Origin: Ilex aquifolium
Taxonomy: Eukaryota; Streptophyta; Magnoliopsida; Aquifoliales; Aquifoliaceae
Assembly (NCBI GenBank): GCA_951799425.1
Contig: OX637391.1
Span: 24,228,551 to 24,292,550 of the forward strand
Direction of reading: 5' to 3'
DNA: 64,000 nt
Part shown: positions 35,601 through 45,974 of the stretch, piece by piece
Numbering within the stretch: position 1 is the stretch's first letter
Layout: each line of letters opens with the position of its first letter
Program-made: the position numbers and the translations under genes
The notes under the pieces: generated by a model
Database searches by the model: none
What the model saw: only the letters and a program-made list of their open reading frames with translations
Told to the model about the DNA's origin: nothing

Positions 35601-37695
35601 GAAGAAATATGTATACTTTGGCTTTTGCTAGAGCCACGGTGAGCACACTGTAGAGAACATGGAAAATGGCGAGCACAAATATGAAGATATGAAGTTGGTG
35701 CACGCCTGATTGAGAAATCAATGCTACTTTGCCCTGCAATCCACAAAACAAGGATCACATATAAAATCAAAAAAGGCTTATCGAGAACTTATAAATTTTC
35801 ACATAAAACAAAGTAATGATCAAAGTTTTTCTTTTTAGTATGAAGCTTTCAACTCAAGTCTAATTGGTTCAATATAGTTTTTCTTTTTAGTAATCACATG
35901 TATATGTGGCCAAACTTGAGCGGTGTTTTTGATAGTTCCATAAATAGTTGGGGAGAAAGAATATCAAAATAACACTAAACTCAAACTTTGTGGACAATTA
36001 GAGTATTTGAATTCTTTGTATGATAATATTTATTTTCCTCACTTTGCTAGTGCAGTAGTCATCGCCACCCGCAGCAGCAAGAACTCGCCGCGTTATAGCA
36101 TCTCCGGCATTCCACAATAATTTTCTTCTATCATTGCCATTGCCTTTGTCTTTGTCTTTGTCGTAGTCCTCTTTGTACTCTTTCTTACATGGAAGCATAA
36201 TGTCCCCAGCTTTGGTTGGAATACATATCTTAGAGATTGGTTTTGTTCCAACAGTAATAAGTAGAGATATGAAGCCTAGTAGCATCAACTCTGCATGTTT
36301 TTTTAAAGGAAAATTACAATTATTCTCGCAATTATTTGGCAAATTTTAAATATTTAGCAATTATTTAAATATAAATTCCGTAATATAGTTCCTCCAAGAA
36401 AGAATATTAATAGCATTATATGCATAAAATGGTAAAAGATAGATCTATATGTGGCAATTTGTGGTTGTTTGGTAAATAAAATAGAAAAAACCAAATTAGC
36501 CATGCACAACAGAAAGAGACGTTTTGGAATTACTCTTGGTTTTGATCGAAGGCCTGCATACTCTTGTCTTTTCATTATTTTTCTTTGTGAGACTATAAAA
36601 TCGTCGTTTTTTGAAATATATTGATGACTGGTGAATGCCAAAAGTGAAAAAAAATAATAAAAGTTACAATTGTTCTGTCGTGATGTTAGAAAACAAAATT
36701 GAAAAAAAATGATTAAAGTACCGTTTTATGACATTTTTTAAGTATTTATGTTTCTTTTTTGAGTACTTTTTTACCATTTGTTTTTGTCAATTTTTTTTTC
36801 TTGTATGAGAATATATACAACGTTACATCCTAAAATGAATCTAGATCCAATTTTGCAGAATAGTAATTAAACATGCTTTTACTTTTTGACGAAATTATTT
36901 TATTTTACTTTAAACAAATATTTAAAAAAAGCATTACAAAACATTTTATATGATGCATGTAATTTTTGTGTTTGTTATCGAAAAGAGAAGTAGAGAAAAA
37001 ATAAGTGAATGTGGTACTCTGTCTAAACATGTTGCTGTTTTTGAGAACTGCAAACTTGTAGCTTCTCTACATTTAATTGATTCTAATTGAAAAGAAGAGG
37101 AGGTAAAGAAAGGACCAGCTTTAATCTTCTCCAAAGCCTCTATCATGGCTTTCTTCTGGCGCTTCTGAAACCACTGAAATTCAAACACCAAGTAAATAAT
37201 TTATTTTGAAGAAAAATCATTTTCTTCCATTTTATTCAACCAGTACAGCATAGAGAATTTATCAATATGCCTGCCACAAAATTACTCGGGCCAAGGTGTC
37301 ATGCTTATCACAAATTATGAACTTCAAATGATTTAATATGGTATCAAAGTCTGAGTTCTTGTACCCGAATATCATTGTCACCCTGATTATAAAACAATTT
37401 TCAAGTGCTAGGTTCAAAATCTAATTTGCATATAAGGGGCATATTGAAGAAAAAAATAATTAAATAATTTACACTCTCTCACAACTTAAATATTTGGAGT
37501 ATAGATAATAGTTCAACAAAAACATCATGAACTCCCGATAATTGACAAACAAATAGGAGCTAGAAGTCTCACCTTTCCAAGCTTATGAATCCCATGTTCA
37601 ATAAGAATAGAAATAATCACAAAAACAGCACAAACTAGGGCAACAGCCCACGTCGGAGTCTCCTTCAAGGATCGGTCCCCATAACCAGCAGCCAT
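22731..37695 (-). CDS. MLO: MLO-like seven-transmembrane protein (14 exons, 548 aa)
   Basis: Fourteen exons on the minus strand join in phase with GT-AG introns and no stop, giving 548 residues. The predicted protein has a short N-terminus, a first membrane span at about 16-34, the conserved [19 protein letters not shown] segment, a basic/acidic extracellular loop (about 85-115), the [14 protein letters not shown] span, [27 protein letters not shown] and [38 protein letters not shown] and [21 protein letters not shown] calmodulin-binding helix ([14 protein letters not shown]) is at about 445-458 and the C-terminus ends NFSFSRG. MLO proteins are plasma-membrane, calmodulin-regulated; several are powdery-mildew susceptibility factors. 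Shared stretches ([27 protein letters not shown]...LLHK, FSFS) recall barley Mlo (clade IV); the clade call is from memory. Introns 6-8 are large and filled with repeats. Confidence 0.93.
23625..23753 (-). CDS. MLO: MLO exon 13
   Basis: Encodes [20 protein letters not shown] through [15 protein letters not shown]. Acceptor TGCAG, donor GTGAGT. Confidence 0.92.
23847..23882 (-). CDS. MLO: MLO exon 12
   Basis: A 36-base micro-exon encoding [12 protein letters not shown]. Acceptor TTGTAG, donor GTAAAA. Confidence 0.88.
24056..24229 (-). CDS. MLO: MLO exon 11
   Basis: Encodes residues 317-374, including [38 protein letters not shown] and FTLFQ. Confidence 0.92.
24513..24553 (-). CDS. MLO: MLO exon 10
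   Basis: Encodes (R)[13 protein letters not shown], a membrane segment. It restores the phase needed by exon 11. Acceptor GTGTAG, donor GTATGA. Confidence 0.82.
24655..24704 (-). CDS. MLO: MLO exon 9
   Basis: Encodes [16 protein letters not shown], completing the split Ser codon from exon 8. Acceptor AACAG, donor GTAAGG. Confidence 0.85.
26690..26778 (-). CDS. MLO: MLO exon 8
   Basis: Encodes [20 protein letters not shown] and DDFKVVVGI. The donor is AG|GTCTCTC, where a (TC)n microsatellite begins at the splice site. Confidence 0.9.
26779..29298. other. MLO intron 7, part 3' to the Tat-like element (gene orientation)
   Basis: AT-rich non-coding sequence with no ORF of note. A short higher-complexity patch at about 27870-28170 is unassigned. 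A GCTCCGCCCCTG string at about 28894-28905 resembles a hAT end but has no partner. Confidence 0.6.
29299..29856 (+). repeat. 5' LTR of Tat-like element
   Basis: The LTR begins TGATGGGCTCGCCC and ends ACCATCA. Its last 440 bases align with 32042-32479, including GTGCATAAACACATTTT near the end. Confidence 0.7.
29860..29877 (+). other. Primer binding site (GGCGCC type)
   Basis: TGGCGCCATCTGTGGGAA follows the LTR end by three bases. This is the usual primer-site position and sequence style of Tat-like elements. The matching tRNA was not identified. Confidence 0.6.
30211..30662 (+). pseudogene. Broken Tat-like gag
   Basis: The first part reads [40 protein letters not shown] and [20 protein letters not shown], the conserved start of Tat/Ogre-type Gag capsid domains, and stops at 30420. 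A shifted frame from about 30450 continues with [38 protein letters not shown] and so on to 30662. At least one frameshift and a stop separate the two, and the C-terminal half is lost. Confidence 0.75.
30870..31379. other. GC-rich stretch inside Tat-like element
   Basis: About 500 bases rich in CGCC/GCGC words (for example GTGCCAGCGCCCATGTCACG) in an otherwise AT-rich region. Open frames on both strands are low-complexity Pro/Ala/Arg peptides and are not supported as genes. Base use differs sharply from its surroundings. Confidence 0.5.
31380..32035 (+). repeat. Minisatellite of about 80 bp, eight units
   Basis: Units begin GGCTCTCTC(A/G)CGAGTCG and include CAAAAGCTC, CTCTGCCTCT and CACGCAAGCAGCCTCA. 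Unit starts lie near 31457, 31537, 31616, 31689, 31767, 31847, 31926 and 31995 (spacing 69-80 bp). The array sits between the GC-rich stretch and the 3' LTR remnant. Confidence 0.85.
32042..32479 (+). repeat. 3' LTR remnant of Tat-like element
   Basis: Homologous to 29418-29856 and ending GCATCATCA. The first 120 bases expected of the LTR are missing or too diverged to see. Confidence 0.65.
32882..32956 (-). CDS. MLO: MLO exon 7
   Basis: Encodes residues 232-256, [20 protein letters not shown] and HGFIN. Acceptor TTGCAG, donor GTAAGT. It is followed by the 6.1-kb intron 7. Confidence 0.92.
32957..34113. other. MLO intron 6, AT-rich part
   Basis: No gene. A GGTGGTATCAGAGTATT string near 33111 resembles a Ty1/copia tRNA-Met primer site, and a TTATATTTCAGTATTTT... 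leader-like stretch follows at 33560, but no LTR pair was found. Confidence 0.45.
34114..34680. repeat. CCA/CCG trinucleotide tract in MLO intron 6
   Basis: About 560 bases built almost wholly of CCA, CCG, TCA and CTG trinucleotides. All six frames stay open for long stretches, giving His-, Pro-, Thr-, Ala- or Gly-only peptides that are artefacts of the repeat. It is intronic on the MLO strand. Confidence 0.9.
35004..35089 (-). CDS. MLO: MLO exon 6
   Basis: Encodes residues up to 231: [18 protein letters not shown] and GVRWI. Donor GTAAGA. Confidence 0.9.
35175..35235 (-). CDS. MLO: MLO exon 5
   Basis: Encodes [20 protein letters not shown] plus one base of an Asp codon. Followed by a short 85-bp intron. 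Confidence 0.88.
35617..35733 (-). CDS. MLO: MLO exon 4
   Basis: Encodes residues 144-182, [20 protein letters not shown] and onward to ALAKAK. Donor GTATAC. Confidence 0.9.
36043..36290 (-). CDS. MLO: MLO exon 3
   Basis: Encodes residues 61-143: [29 protein letters not shown], a Lys/Asp-rich loop, and [14 protein letters not shown]. Acceptor TGCAG, donor GTGAGG. Conserved loop cysteines are present. Confidence 0.9.
37116..37173 (-). CDS. MLO: MLO exon 2
   Basis: Encodes [19 protein letters not shown] plus the first base of a Glu codon. Acceptor TTTCAG. The donor GTCCTT is weak, but the next exon restores the conserved ELMLLGF. Confidence 0.88.
37573..37695 (-). CDS. MLO: MLO exon 1
   Basis: Encodes residues 1-41, from [20 protein letters not shown] to HGIHKLGK. 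The TPTWAVA motif before the first membrane span is typical of MLO starts. Donor GTGAGA. Confidence 0.9.
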
Positions 37696-39673
37696 AGAAA
37701 TCTGCAGGGAAAGAATGCTTCAACGGCAACAAGTCGGCAAGAGAGGAAATTTCATTAGTGCAAAGAGCTATTTTAAGCTACATTTAAACATGAAATGTTG
37801 CCGTCTACCCAACATAAAAGCCAAGAGGAAAATGGGGTCAACAAATTACCAGAAGTTTATGCTTAGGTTCTGCCAAATACAATTGTACAAATGTGACAAC
37901 ACCAATCCCTAAGAGGGCTGAATATCACAGTACTGACAAGGGCGGTTACAATACCTGTACCCCACATTTCGTCCAATAAGATTTTGTCGTGTATAAATTT
38001 TTTTTTTTTTTTAAACCAATTACTACAAATCAATCAAATCAAATTCTATGACTCTCAATCAACTTCGGTGTACTAACTACTTTTTTTTTTGATCGAGTAC
38101 CGTAGACCTATCCGGACGGCCAACTATTTTGCCAACTTATATTGGTAGTCTGGTGCTTATCAGCTCATGGCCTATTACCTTGTTCTATGTTGACTAACTC
38201 AATGATAGTGAGTTCCTGTATAGAGTAAATTTGAACTGGTCAATGTGCTTTTTTGCATGAAAGGCTCATCTCTCTTTGGCTTGTCATTTAATAAAAGATT
38301 TAAGTTGTTTTTCCGGTTCATTCCAATGTGCTTCAACATTCTGTATCTTGTCCCTTTCACAACCATTTCCCTAACATTAAGTGAGTGGACATACTTCATT
38401 TTTGTTAGGGTTTCTTTGGTTAAAAAGTTTAGAATTAATCTTTCGGCAATAATAAAAGTTAGAAAGATGCTGTCTCTACTGAATTTGAGAACCTAATCTG
38501 TAGAACTAACCGATTTTGACTGATGAATTAAAAGTGGGTTCAATACAATGTTAGAACTTACAACTAATTTAATAATTACAATAAATTTAGTCACTTCAAA
38601 TTAGATCCCTATAGTACTGCACCAAAAGTTAACTTTGAAGGATTGCTAGAAAGTTTATAATGACGGCTGATTTTGGGCAAACTAACATATATTAATAGTG
38701 CAAGCACTTATATACAAGATTGACTCGACTTGGGCCTGATTTGCACATTGGCTACACCTTATTCCAACTCACATAAACAGTGAATACATAATAATGTATG
38801 GTCCACAAAACTAAAGAATTTCTGAAAAAACCGAGTTTTGCTTTCGAGAATCTGGTCTCTTCAATGATGAGTACTAGGCATACGATCATTTGTATTTATA
38901 ATTGAATGGCATAAAATCATGGCTAACTTACAACACTACACTCGATGCTAATTTACAGCAATCTTGCACATAGAAATTATGACCGTCAACTATAGAATTT
39001 TCCTTACTTTATCTTTGCCTCATTTTCGTCCATAATTTTAGCATGTTGATTCACAACAATCTGCTCCATATTTTCAGCATATTGACAATCTTCTTTAAAA
39101 ACTTGACAAAAAAAACCACTGAATTCAAAGGATAGGCTGATTATTAAGGAATTTATACCACTTTTAATTGCATGAAATGCAAGTTTAGACAAGGAATTGA
39201 TAAGGAATGGGTGATTGAACTATATTTATGCTCCACCCAAAAAAAATTCCATGTCGAGTTTTTTCCTGCTAATACACCATGATATTTTTTTTAGGCTGAT
39301 AACATGGTCACTAATCTTCTTTTGTTTCAAAACAAAGAACTATAATGTTGTGAACTGTTTGAATAACTATCATTGCCTGGGGTGAAAATAGCCTCACCCT
39401 TCTTATTTAATTTTTTTTTTTAGGGAGGGAAAGGGGGAGAGGAGACTTGAACCCTTGATCTCTTGACCGCAAAACCTTCATAAGGTAAGAAGTACAATTA
39501 GAGTACTTCACAAAGCATGTCATTTGGAGTCTTTATTGGGGGTCAAATGACATGACACCAAATAAAGAAACCCAAGTCAACTGACATGTCATTTGGACTC
39601 CAAATTTAGTCCCAAAATTTGATCAGTGTAATATTACTCTACTTTAAATATTGGATAGGGCGAATGAACAAGT
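37696..39673. promoter_or_regulatory. MLO upstream region
   Basis: Non-coding sequence between the MLO start codon and the retroelement at 39679. It should contain the MLO 5' UTR and promoter; a TTTATACA string on the minus strand about 300 bases upstream of the ATG is a possible TATA element. No ORF is convincing. Confidence 0.45.
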
Positions 39674-39678
39674 CTAGG

Positions 39679-40660
39679 TGATTGTCACAAAAACGATGTC
39701 TTTCCTAACCCCTAATTACTATCCCTCAATGTATGCAATGTATGGACGGGGGAGAAGAGTTTCTTCCCCTATGGATAGTGTCAAAAGAAAGGGCAATGAG
39801 GAAAGGGAAATGGGAAGATGTAAATATGGGATATGTATGCACAAAAATGCTCCCCAATCGCAAGGAGACTTTCGTGTGTTGTGAGTTACTTGGAAGAGTA
39901 TTCCAAGGTCGTATCCACAGGGAAGGTAGTGAATCAAGATTGAAGTGATTTGGTGAAAAACGGAAATGTAAAATCTTTTGTCTTGAGAGTTGATTGGTGA
40001 AGTGTATGCTAATGAAAATGTAATGATAAAGCAAGTGTTGGCAATTCCAAGAGATCACTCCAATGGGTATACCACATCAACTCAAATCACTCCTCCGATT
40101 GAGCATGAATGAACGCTTGAATCACGGAAAGCCGAGGATGACATTGGTGAGTATCTAAGCATAAACCGTGACTAGGCCTACGGTTTATCAAAGACTCATC
40201 GACTCATCCATCTTCTGTCCGGTCAACACGAACCATTTGACTCTAAAGGGAAAGAGGAGAAAGAGTTGAAATGGTATCCCCAAAGGAGATCCCTCTTGGT
40301 CTTGCCAACTAGAGGATTTAGCTACTCATACTTGGAATGGAGATGACTATGTAATGGAAGTGCATTGCAAATCTATGAACTTCTAAAGCTACTAAGTGCA
40401 AGAATTTATGAACTAAAAGAACATGCATTTAAACCCATTACATAGCTATGAAAGTGAAGAACTTGAAGCATTAATGGTGAAATATTAAATGAGCATTCAA
40501 CTAACCAAACATGAAGGGAAAACAACATTTATGGCATTCAATGAACTACTAAGATTCTTACTCAAGATTACAAGACAAATGCAGTAGGAGAAATGGTAAA
40601 ATCGTCACTTTCTCTCTCTAAAAACCACTATTCATCCTCTTCTCTGCCTAGAGCTCCTCT
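39679..40660 (-). repeat. Left 982-bp inverted arm (reverse LTR 3' part)
   Basis: Reverse complement of 41513-42494; the two arms are equal in length, with only a few substitutions seen by eye. The arm begins TGATTGTCAC, the reverse of the LTR end. Confidence 0.85.
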
Positions 40661-41512
40661 CTCTAAAACTATATCCTCTGGTCCATGATGAATGAATACC
40701 CCCCCAAAGAGACTCTTGCTTTCCCCCCAAAATGTGCCTGGAGAGAGAGGGAGGTCTACAGAGTTGATCTCCATCACTAGGGGTGCAGCAACATGGGCTG
40801 GACAGGGGGTGAGGCAGAGCTGTCTGCCCACCCAGCTTCCTTCTTCTTCTCTCTCTTCATTAATTATCAAGACTCATCCAAATCAATGCAGGGGTGAGGG
40901 AGGCTCCAGGATGTGTAAGGGATGTCAGGAAGCATGTAGGAGAAGTGCGTGTGGGACCCTCCAAGCCGCAAAGTTGAGTTACAGGCTGTCTGGAGAAAAG
41001 TGCAAAAACCTTCCGGAAGGTAGACATACACCTACCGGAAGGTCGCTGAAAGAACAGTTAAATGAAAAGAATCAAATGCAAGAACTTCCGGAAGGTCGAC
41101 ATCAGTAGCAAAAATCTTCCGGAAGGTTCATTCCAGTAGCCAAAACCTTCTGAAAGGTTCATTCCAGTAGACAAGTCTTCCGGAAGATTTTGGCAGTCAA
41201 AAAGAAACCCAAGGCAAAACCTTCCGGAAGGTCCATTCCAGTCGACAAGTCCTTCCGGAAGGTTTTACTCCAGTAGCTAAAATCTTCCGGAAGGTTCATT
41301 CCAGTGGACAAAACCTTCCGGAAGGTATTAGCTGTGAACAAGGCATCCAGGGTTTTTAGCAAAACCTTCCGGAAGGCCGACATACACCTTCCGGAAGGTT
41401 TTCAGACTGTGAGCAAAAATTGGATTTCTTTCCCCTCCAAACCATCCTTAAAGCTACCCCATACACTCCATTAGCCTCATATAACACCATGGGGGTTTAA
41501 ATCATGTCATTT
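40661..41512 (-). repeat. Reverse LTR middle and 5' part with palindrome array
   Basis: This 852-bp stretch continues the reverse LTR. It holds at least ten CCTTCCGGAAGG-type palindromes between about 41003 and 41395. About 120 bases (from about 41390) match the reverse LTR 5' part at 48366-48495. The LTR breaks off at CATTTAG and joins the forward LTR at 41513. Confidence 0.75.
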
Positions 41513-42494
41513 AGAGGAGCTCTAGGCAGAGAAGATGATGAATAGTGGTTTTTAGAGAGAGAAAGTGACGATTTTACCATTTCTCCTACTGCATTTGTCT
41601 TGTAATCTTGAGTAAGAATCTTAGTAGTTCATTGAATGCCATAAATGTTGTTTTCCCTTCATGTTTGGTTAGTTGAATGCTCATTTAATATTTCACCATT
41701 AATGCTTCAAGTTCTTCACTTTCATAGCTATGTAATGGGTTTAAATGCATGTTCTTTTAGCTCATAAATTCTTGCACTTAGTAGCTTTAGAAGTTCATAG
41801 ATTTGCAATGCACTTCCATTACATAGTCATCTCCATTCCAAGTATGAGTAGCTAAATCCTCTAGTTGGCAAGACCAAGAGGGATCTCCTTTGGGGATACC
41901 ATTTCAACTCTTTCTCCTCTTTCCCTTTAGAGTCAAATGGTTCGTGTTGACCGGACAGAAGATGGATGAGTCGATGAGTCTTTGATAAACCGTAGGCCTA
42001 GTCACGGTTTATGCTTAGATACTCACCGATGTCATCCTCGGCTTTCTGTGATTCAAGCGTTCATTCATGCTCAATCGGAGGAGTGATTTGAGTTGAGGTG
42101 GTATACCCATTGGAGTGATCTCTTGGAATTGCCAACACTTGCTTTATCATTACATTTTCATTAGCATACACTTCACCAATCAACTCTCAAGACAAAAGAT
42201 TTTACATTTCCGTTTTTCACCAAATCACTTCAATCTTGATTCACTACCTTCCATGTGGATACGACCTTGGAATACTCTTCCAAGTAACTCACAACACACG
42301 AAAGTCTCCTTGCGATTGGGGAGCATTTTTGTGCATACATATCCCATATTTACATCTTCCCATTTCCCTTTCCTCATTGCCCTTTCTTTTGACACTATCC
42401 CTAGGGGAAGAAACTCTTCTCCCCCGTCCATACATTGCATACATTGAGGGCTAGTAATTAGGGGTTAGGAAAGACATCGTTTTTGTGACAATCA
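41513..42494 (+). repeat. Right 982-bp arm (forward LTR 3' part)
   Basis: Forward half of the LTR, ending GACAATCA four bases before the primer site. It lacks the first part of the LTR, including all palindromes. Confidence 0.85.
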
Positions 42495-42498
42495 TTTT

Positions 42499-42516
42499 TG
42501 GCACCGTTGCCGGGGA
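42499..42516 (+). other. Primer binding site, tRNA-Asp type
   Basis: TGGCACCGTTGCCGGGGA, identical to the site at 3092 and one base from a perfect tRNA-Asp complement. Confidence 0.85.
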
Positions 42517-42653
42517 AGGCTAGTGTCAAATCAAGGAAGTGATTTCTGAACAACGGAGGTAAGTCCCGTGATCTTCATCACGGGCTGAGGTACGTTGTCT
42601 TGTGTACATATTCTTGTTTGTTTATAATTTCATTTGTATAGATATCTTGTTGC

Positions 42654-45600
42654 ATGTGGGGAAGGGACGACTATCACCGATTAGTTAGACAACCCTTAGA
42701 CCCCAACATGAACATCGACCAAGACCCACCCGAAGATGCGGGTGACAATTTTGAAAATGTGGATGCCAACCCAAACATCCAAGGGGGTGGAAATTTTGAA
42801 AATGTTGGTGCAAATCCAAATGTTCAAAGGGGTGGGGGATTACCCGAACATAGGATGCCTAACCCAAGAATGCAATATCCCCCTCCCGATGCTTTTGATA
42901 ATGAGGATGCTAACCCGAATAGGCAAATGGGTGGGGGATTCCAACAACCTAGGATGCCCAATCCACGAGTGCAATTTCCCCCACCTAGGAATGAAGGGAA
43001 CATCCCTCCACCAAGGACAATGCGGGAGTTCCTTCAGCCGACCCGTAGCTCCACACCATCATGCCTTGTCCTTCCTGTCCAAGCACATCTCTTTGTAATC
43101 AAACCATGGATGTTGCAACTACTCCCTAAATTCCATGGGGTTGAGAAGGAAAACCCTTATAGTCATCTAAAGTATTATGAGGAAATAGTTGCAACCTTTA
43201 TCCCAAATTACAACATGGAAGAGATTGCAAGGATGAAACTTTTCTCTTTTTCCTTGGAGGGTAAGGAAAAGATTTGGTTTGATTCCATGGGACCTCAGAC
43301 CATGCTATCTTGGGACCATATAGTTTCATTCTTTTTGAAAAAGTTTTTTCCAGTTCATAGAACCACTTCATTGAAAAAAGACATTCAAAACTTTTCTGAA
43401 AAACCCAATGAACAATTCCATCAGTGTTGGGAGCGATATAGAGATTTGATTCAATCCATACCACATCATGGTTTTAAATCGTGGCAATTGGTGAGTTTCT
43501 TCTATGAAAGAATCTCACCAAACCATAGGCAATTTATTGACATGATGTGCAATGGTGAATTTTTGAACAAAGACCCTGACGAGGCCCTTGATTACTTTGG
43601 TACCTTGGCCGAAAATGCACAATCGTGGGATGTTAGGGATCCAAGTGATGTACCTAGGACAATGCCAGTGAGTAGTCAACCACCACGGGGAGGGATGTAT
43701 GACTTAAAAGACCGTGAGGATCTACTTTCCCAAATTTCCAAATTGTCTAGGAAAGTGGATAACCTTGAGGGGGAAAGGAGACGAGAGGTGTCTCATGTGT
43801 CAAGAGCCGAGGAGGCTTGTTCTATTTGTGGGGGTGTCGATCATTCCACGTCGGAGTGTCCGAGCATTCCGGCACTTAAAGAGACATACCATGAACAAGC
43901 CAATGCCTTCAACCAACCGAGGCAATCATTTCCTCAAAATTCCAACACTTACAATTCAGGGTATCGTGATCACCCTAATTTCAGTTGGAGGAATGAGAAC
44001 CCCATTCCTTATGGCTCAAACACATATACACCTCCCGCACCTCCTAGGCAAAGCCAATTTCAATCCCAGGGTCAAGGGCAAGCCTCTAACTCCCAATACC
44101 CACGGTCTAATCCGCAAGGGTATCAATCCAATCCTCCCCCACAAAATTTCTCCCAACAAGGTCCGTCTAGTTCTTCCATCTACCAACCCCCTCATAAGAA
44201 GAATTTGGAAGATATGCTCCACAATTTCATTCAAACCCAGACCACCCTAAATCAAACCTTCACTAATTTCATGCAAAGCCAAACCACCTTCAATAAGGAC
44301 ATTTCGGCCCAACTCACCAAGATCACCAATGCCATTGGGTTGTCTCAACAAGAGAAGGGAAAATTTCCCTCTCAACCCCAACAAAATCCCAAAGGCCAAA
44401 ATGTGGTTGAGTTGGCCGAGACTTCCCAGGAGGGTTTTGAGCAACTCAAAGCTGTCACCACACTTAGGAGTGGTAAACAAATTGAAAAGATGGTGGTGCC
44501 AAAGTTGACACCAAAGGCCGCATTGCCAAAAGAAAAAGAAATTGAGAGTGAGGCCAAAGAGAGTGAGGCCAAAGAAAGTGAGGCCAAAGAAAGTGTGGTC
44601 GACAAGGGCGAGTCGAGTGAAAAGAGTGAGAGAGATGGGGTTGATAAAGAACATGTGATTGATGATGGTTTATGCTTTCCTTCTATGTCCGCCCCTTTTC
44701 CCCATCGGTTGAAGCCACCTCTCAAGGTGGCTAATTATTCTGACATTTTGGATTTGTTTAAGCAGGTAAAGATCAACATCCCGCTCCTTGATGCCATCAA
44801 GCAAATTCCGTCATGTGCCAAGATATTGAAAGACCTATGCACGGTGAAAATGAAGTTGAATGTCCGGAAGAAGGCATTTCTCACCGAACAAGTGAGCTCT
44901 AAATTGAGGACCAACACTCCTCCAAAATTCAAGGATCCCGGTTGTCCAACAATTGCCATCACCATCGGGAATTGCCGGGTTGAGCAAGCATTGCTTGACT
45001 TGGGGGCGAGCGTCAATCTTCTTCCTTACTCCGTGTACCAACAACTCAAGCTTGAAGAGTTGAAGCCCACCTCAGTTACACTTCAACTGGCGGATCGGAG
45101 CATACGCACACCAAGGGGAGTAGTGGAAGATGTGCTTGTCCAAGTTGACAATTTTTACTTTCCAGTCGATTTTATTGTATTAGATACACACCCAGTTGCT
45201 AACCTTAATTCCCAAATCCCCGTTATTCTTGGAAGACCTTTCCTTGCTACCGCTAACGCTGTGATTAATTGCAGGAATGGTCTAATGAAGTTGGCTTTTG
45301 GGAACATGACCATGGAGCTGAATGTATTCAATTTAGCAAAACAACCCGGGGATGATTTGGAGGTGAACGAGATCAATAGAATCGACACTTTGATTGAGGA
45401 GCAAGTGGAGTTAGAAGGGATGTTGGACTGCATGGAGGAGGACTTTGTTGAACTTGTAAAGATAGATGAGGAAGAGAGCGTGGAAGAGTTGAAAGGGGTA
45501 ACAAAATGGATTCCCACATTTAAGGAGTTGCCCAAGCAAGAAAATAAGATTTTCCGGTCGGAGGAACAAAAGCCAAATTTGGAGTTGAAGTCGTTACCCT

Positions 45601-45974
45601 CACACTTGAAGTACGCCTATCTTGGCGAGGGAGATACTTTTCCGGTAGTCATTAGCTCTACCCTAGCCAAGGAACGGGCGAAAATCTTTCATGATAACTC
45701 CATAGTGAGGAAATCATTAGAGCCTGGGCAAAATGTACTCTTGTATAATTCCCGCCTCTCCATTTTTCCCGGAAAGCTAAGATCCCGTTGGGATGGCCCC
45801 TATCTTGTTAAGGTGGCCTACCCCAATGGAGCTGTTGAGATCACCAACCTCAAAGATGGCCAAACATTCAAGGTCAATGGCCAAAGACTTAAGCCATTCT
45901 TTGAGGGCTTTGAAAACCAAGTGGTGGAGAAAGAGTTAACCGACCCGGTGTATCCGGAAGTGATTAAGGAATGA
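42654..45974 (+). CDS. Gag-protease fused in frame to integrase C-terminus (1106 aa)
   Basis: One uninterrupted ORF starts 137 bases after the primer site. Residues about 115-330 are the Athila Gag core (LLPKFHGV, FFLKKFFPVHRTTSLKKDIQ, QCWERYRDLIQSIPHHGF, GEFLNKDPDEALDYFG). A CX2CX4HX4C knuckle is at 389-402, then a Pro/Gln/Asn-rich linker and a Lys/Glu-rich tail with a repeated ESEAK motif (about 628-645). The retropepsin-like protease has its catalytic Asp at 782 in LLDLGASVNLLPYSVYQQL (DLGA, as in Athila) and ILGRPFLAT downstream. Residues about 982-1003 are the start of the RT region (SHLKYAYLGEGDTFPVVISS). The next residues are already the integrase C-terminal module (KIFHDNSIVRKSLEPGQNVL, FPGKLRSRWDGPYLV, VNGQRLKPFFE). 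RT, RNase H and the integrase core are absent, yet the frame is kept. Confidence 0.85.
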   Translation: MWGRDDYHRLVRQPLDPNMNIDQDPPEDAGDNFENVDANPNIQGGGNFENVGANPNVQRGGGLPEHRMPNPRMQYPPPDAFDNEDANPNRQMGGGFQQPRMPNPRVQFPPPRNEGNIPPPRTMREFLQPTRSSTPSCLVLPVQAHLFVIKPWMLQLLPKFHGVEKENPYSHLKYYEEIVATFIPNYNMEEIARMKLFSFSLEGKEKIWFDSMGPQTMLSWDHIVSFFLKKFFPVHRTTSLKKDIQNFSEKPNEQFHQCWERYRDLIQSIPHHGFKSWQLVSFFYERISPNHRQFIDMMCNGEFLNKDPDEALDYFGTLAENAQSWDVRDPSDVPRTMPVSSQPPRGGMYDLKDREDLLSQISKLSRKVDNLEGERRREVSHVSRAEEACSICGGVDHSTSECPSIPALKETYHEQANAFNQPRQSFPQNSNTYNSGYRDHPNFSWRNENPIPYGSNTYTPPAPPRQSQFQSQGQGQASNSQYPRSNPQGYQSNPPPQNFSQQGPSSSSIYQPPHKKNLEDMLHNFIQTQTTLNQTFTNFMQSQTTFNKDISAQLTKITNAIGLSQQEKGKFPSQPQQNPKGQNVVELAETSQEGFEQLKAVTTLRSGKQIEKMVVPKLTPKAALPKEKEIESEAKESEAKESEAKESVVDKGESSEKSERDGVDKEHVIDDGLCFPSMSAPFPHRLKPPLKVANYSDILDLFKQVKINIPLLDAIKQIPSCAKILKDLCTVKMKLNVRKKAFLTEQVSSKLRTNTPPKFKDPGCPTIAITIGNCRVEQALLDLGASVNLLPYSVYQQLKLEELKPTSVTLQLADRSIRTPRGVVEDVLVQVDNFYFPVDFIVLDTHPVANLNSQIPVILGRPFLATANAVINCRNGLMKLAFGNMTMELNVFNLAKQPGDDLEVNEINRIDTLIEEQVELEGMLDCMEEDFVELVKIDEEESVEELKGVTKWIPTFKELPKQENKIFRSEEQKPNLELKSLPSHLKYAYLGEGDTFPVVISSTLAKERAKIFHDNSIVRKSLEPGQNVLLYNSRLSIFPGKLRSRWDGPYLVKVAYPNGAVEITNLKDGQTFKVNGQRLKPFFEGFENQVVEKELTDPVYPEVIKE

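Noticed and set aside
41003-41395. Regularly spaced short palindromic repeats resembling a CRISPR array
   Set aside because: Spacers are short and partly shared, there are no cas genes, and the setting is a plant LTR.
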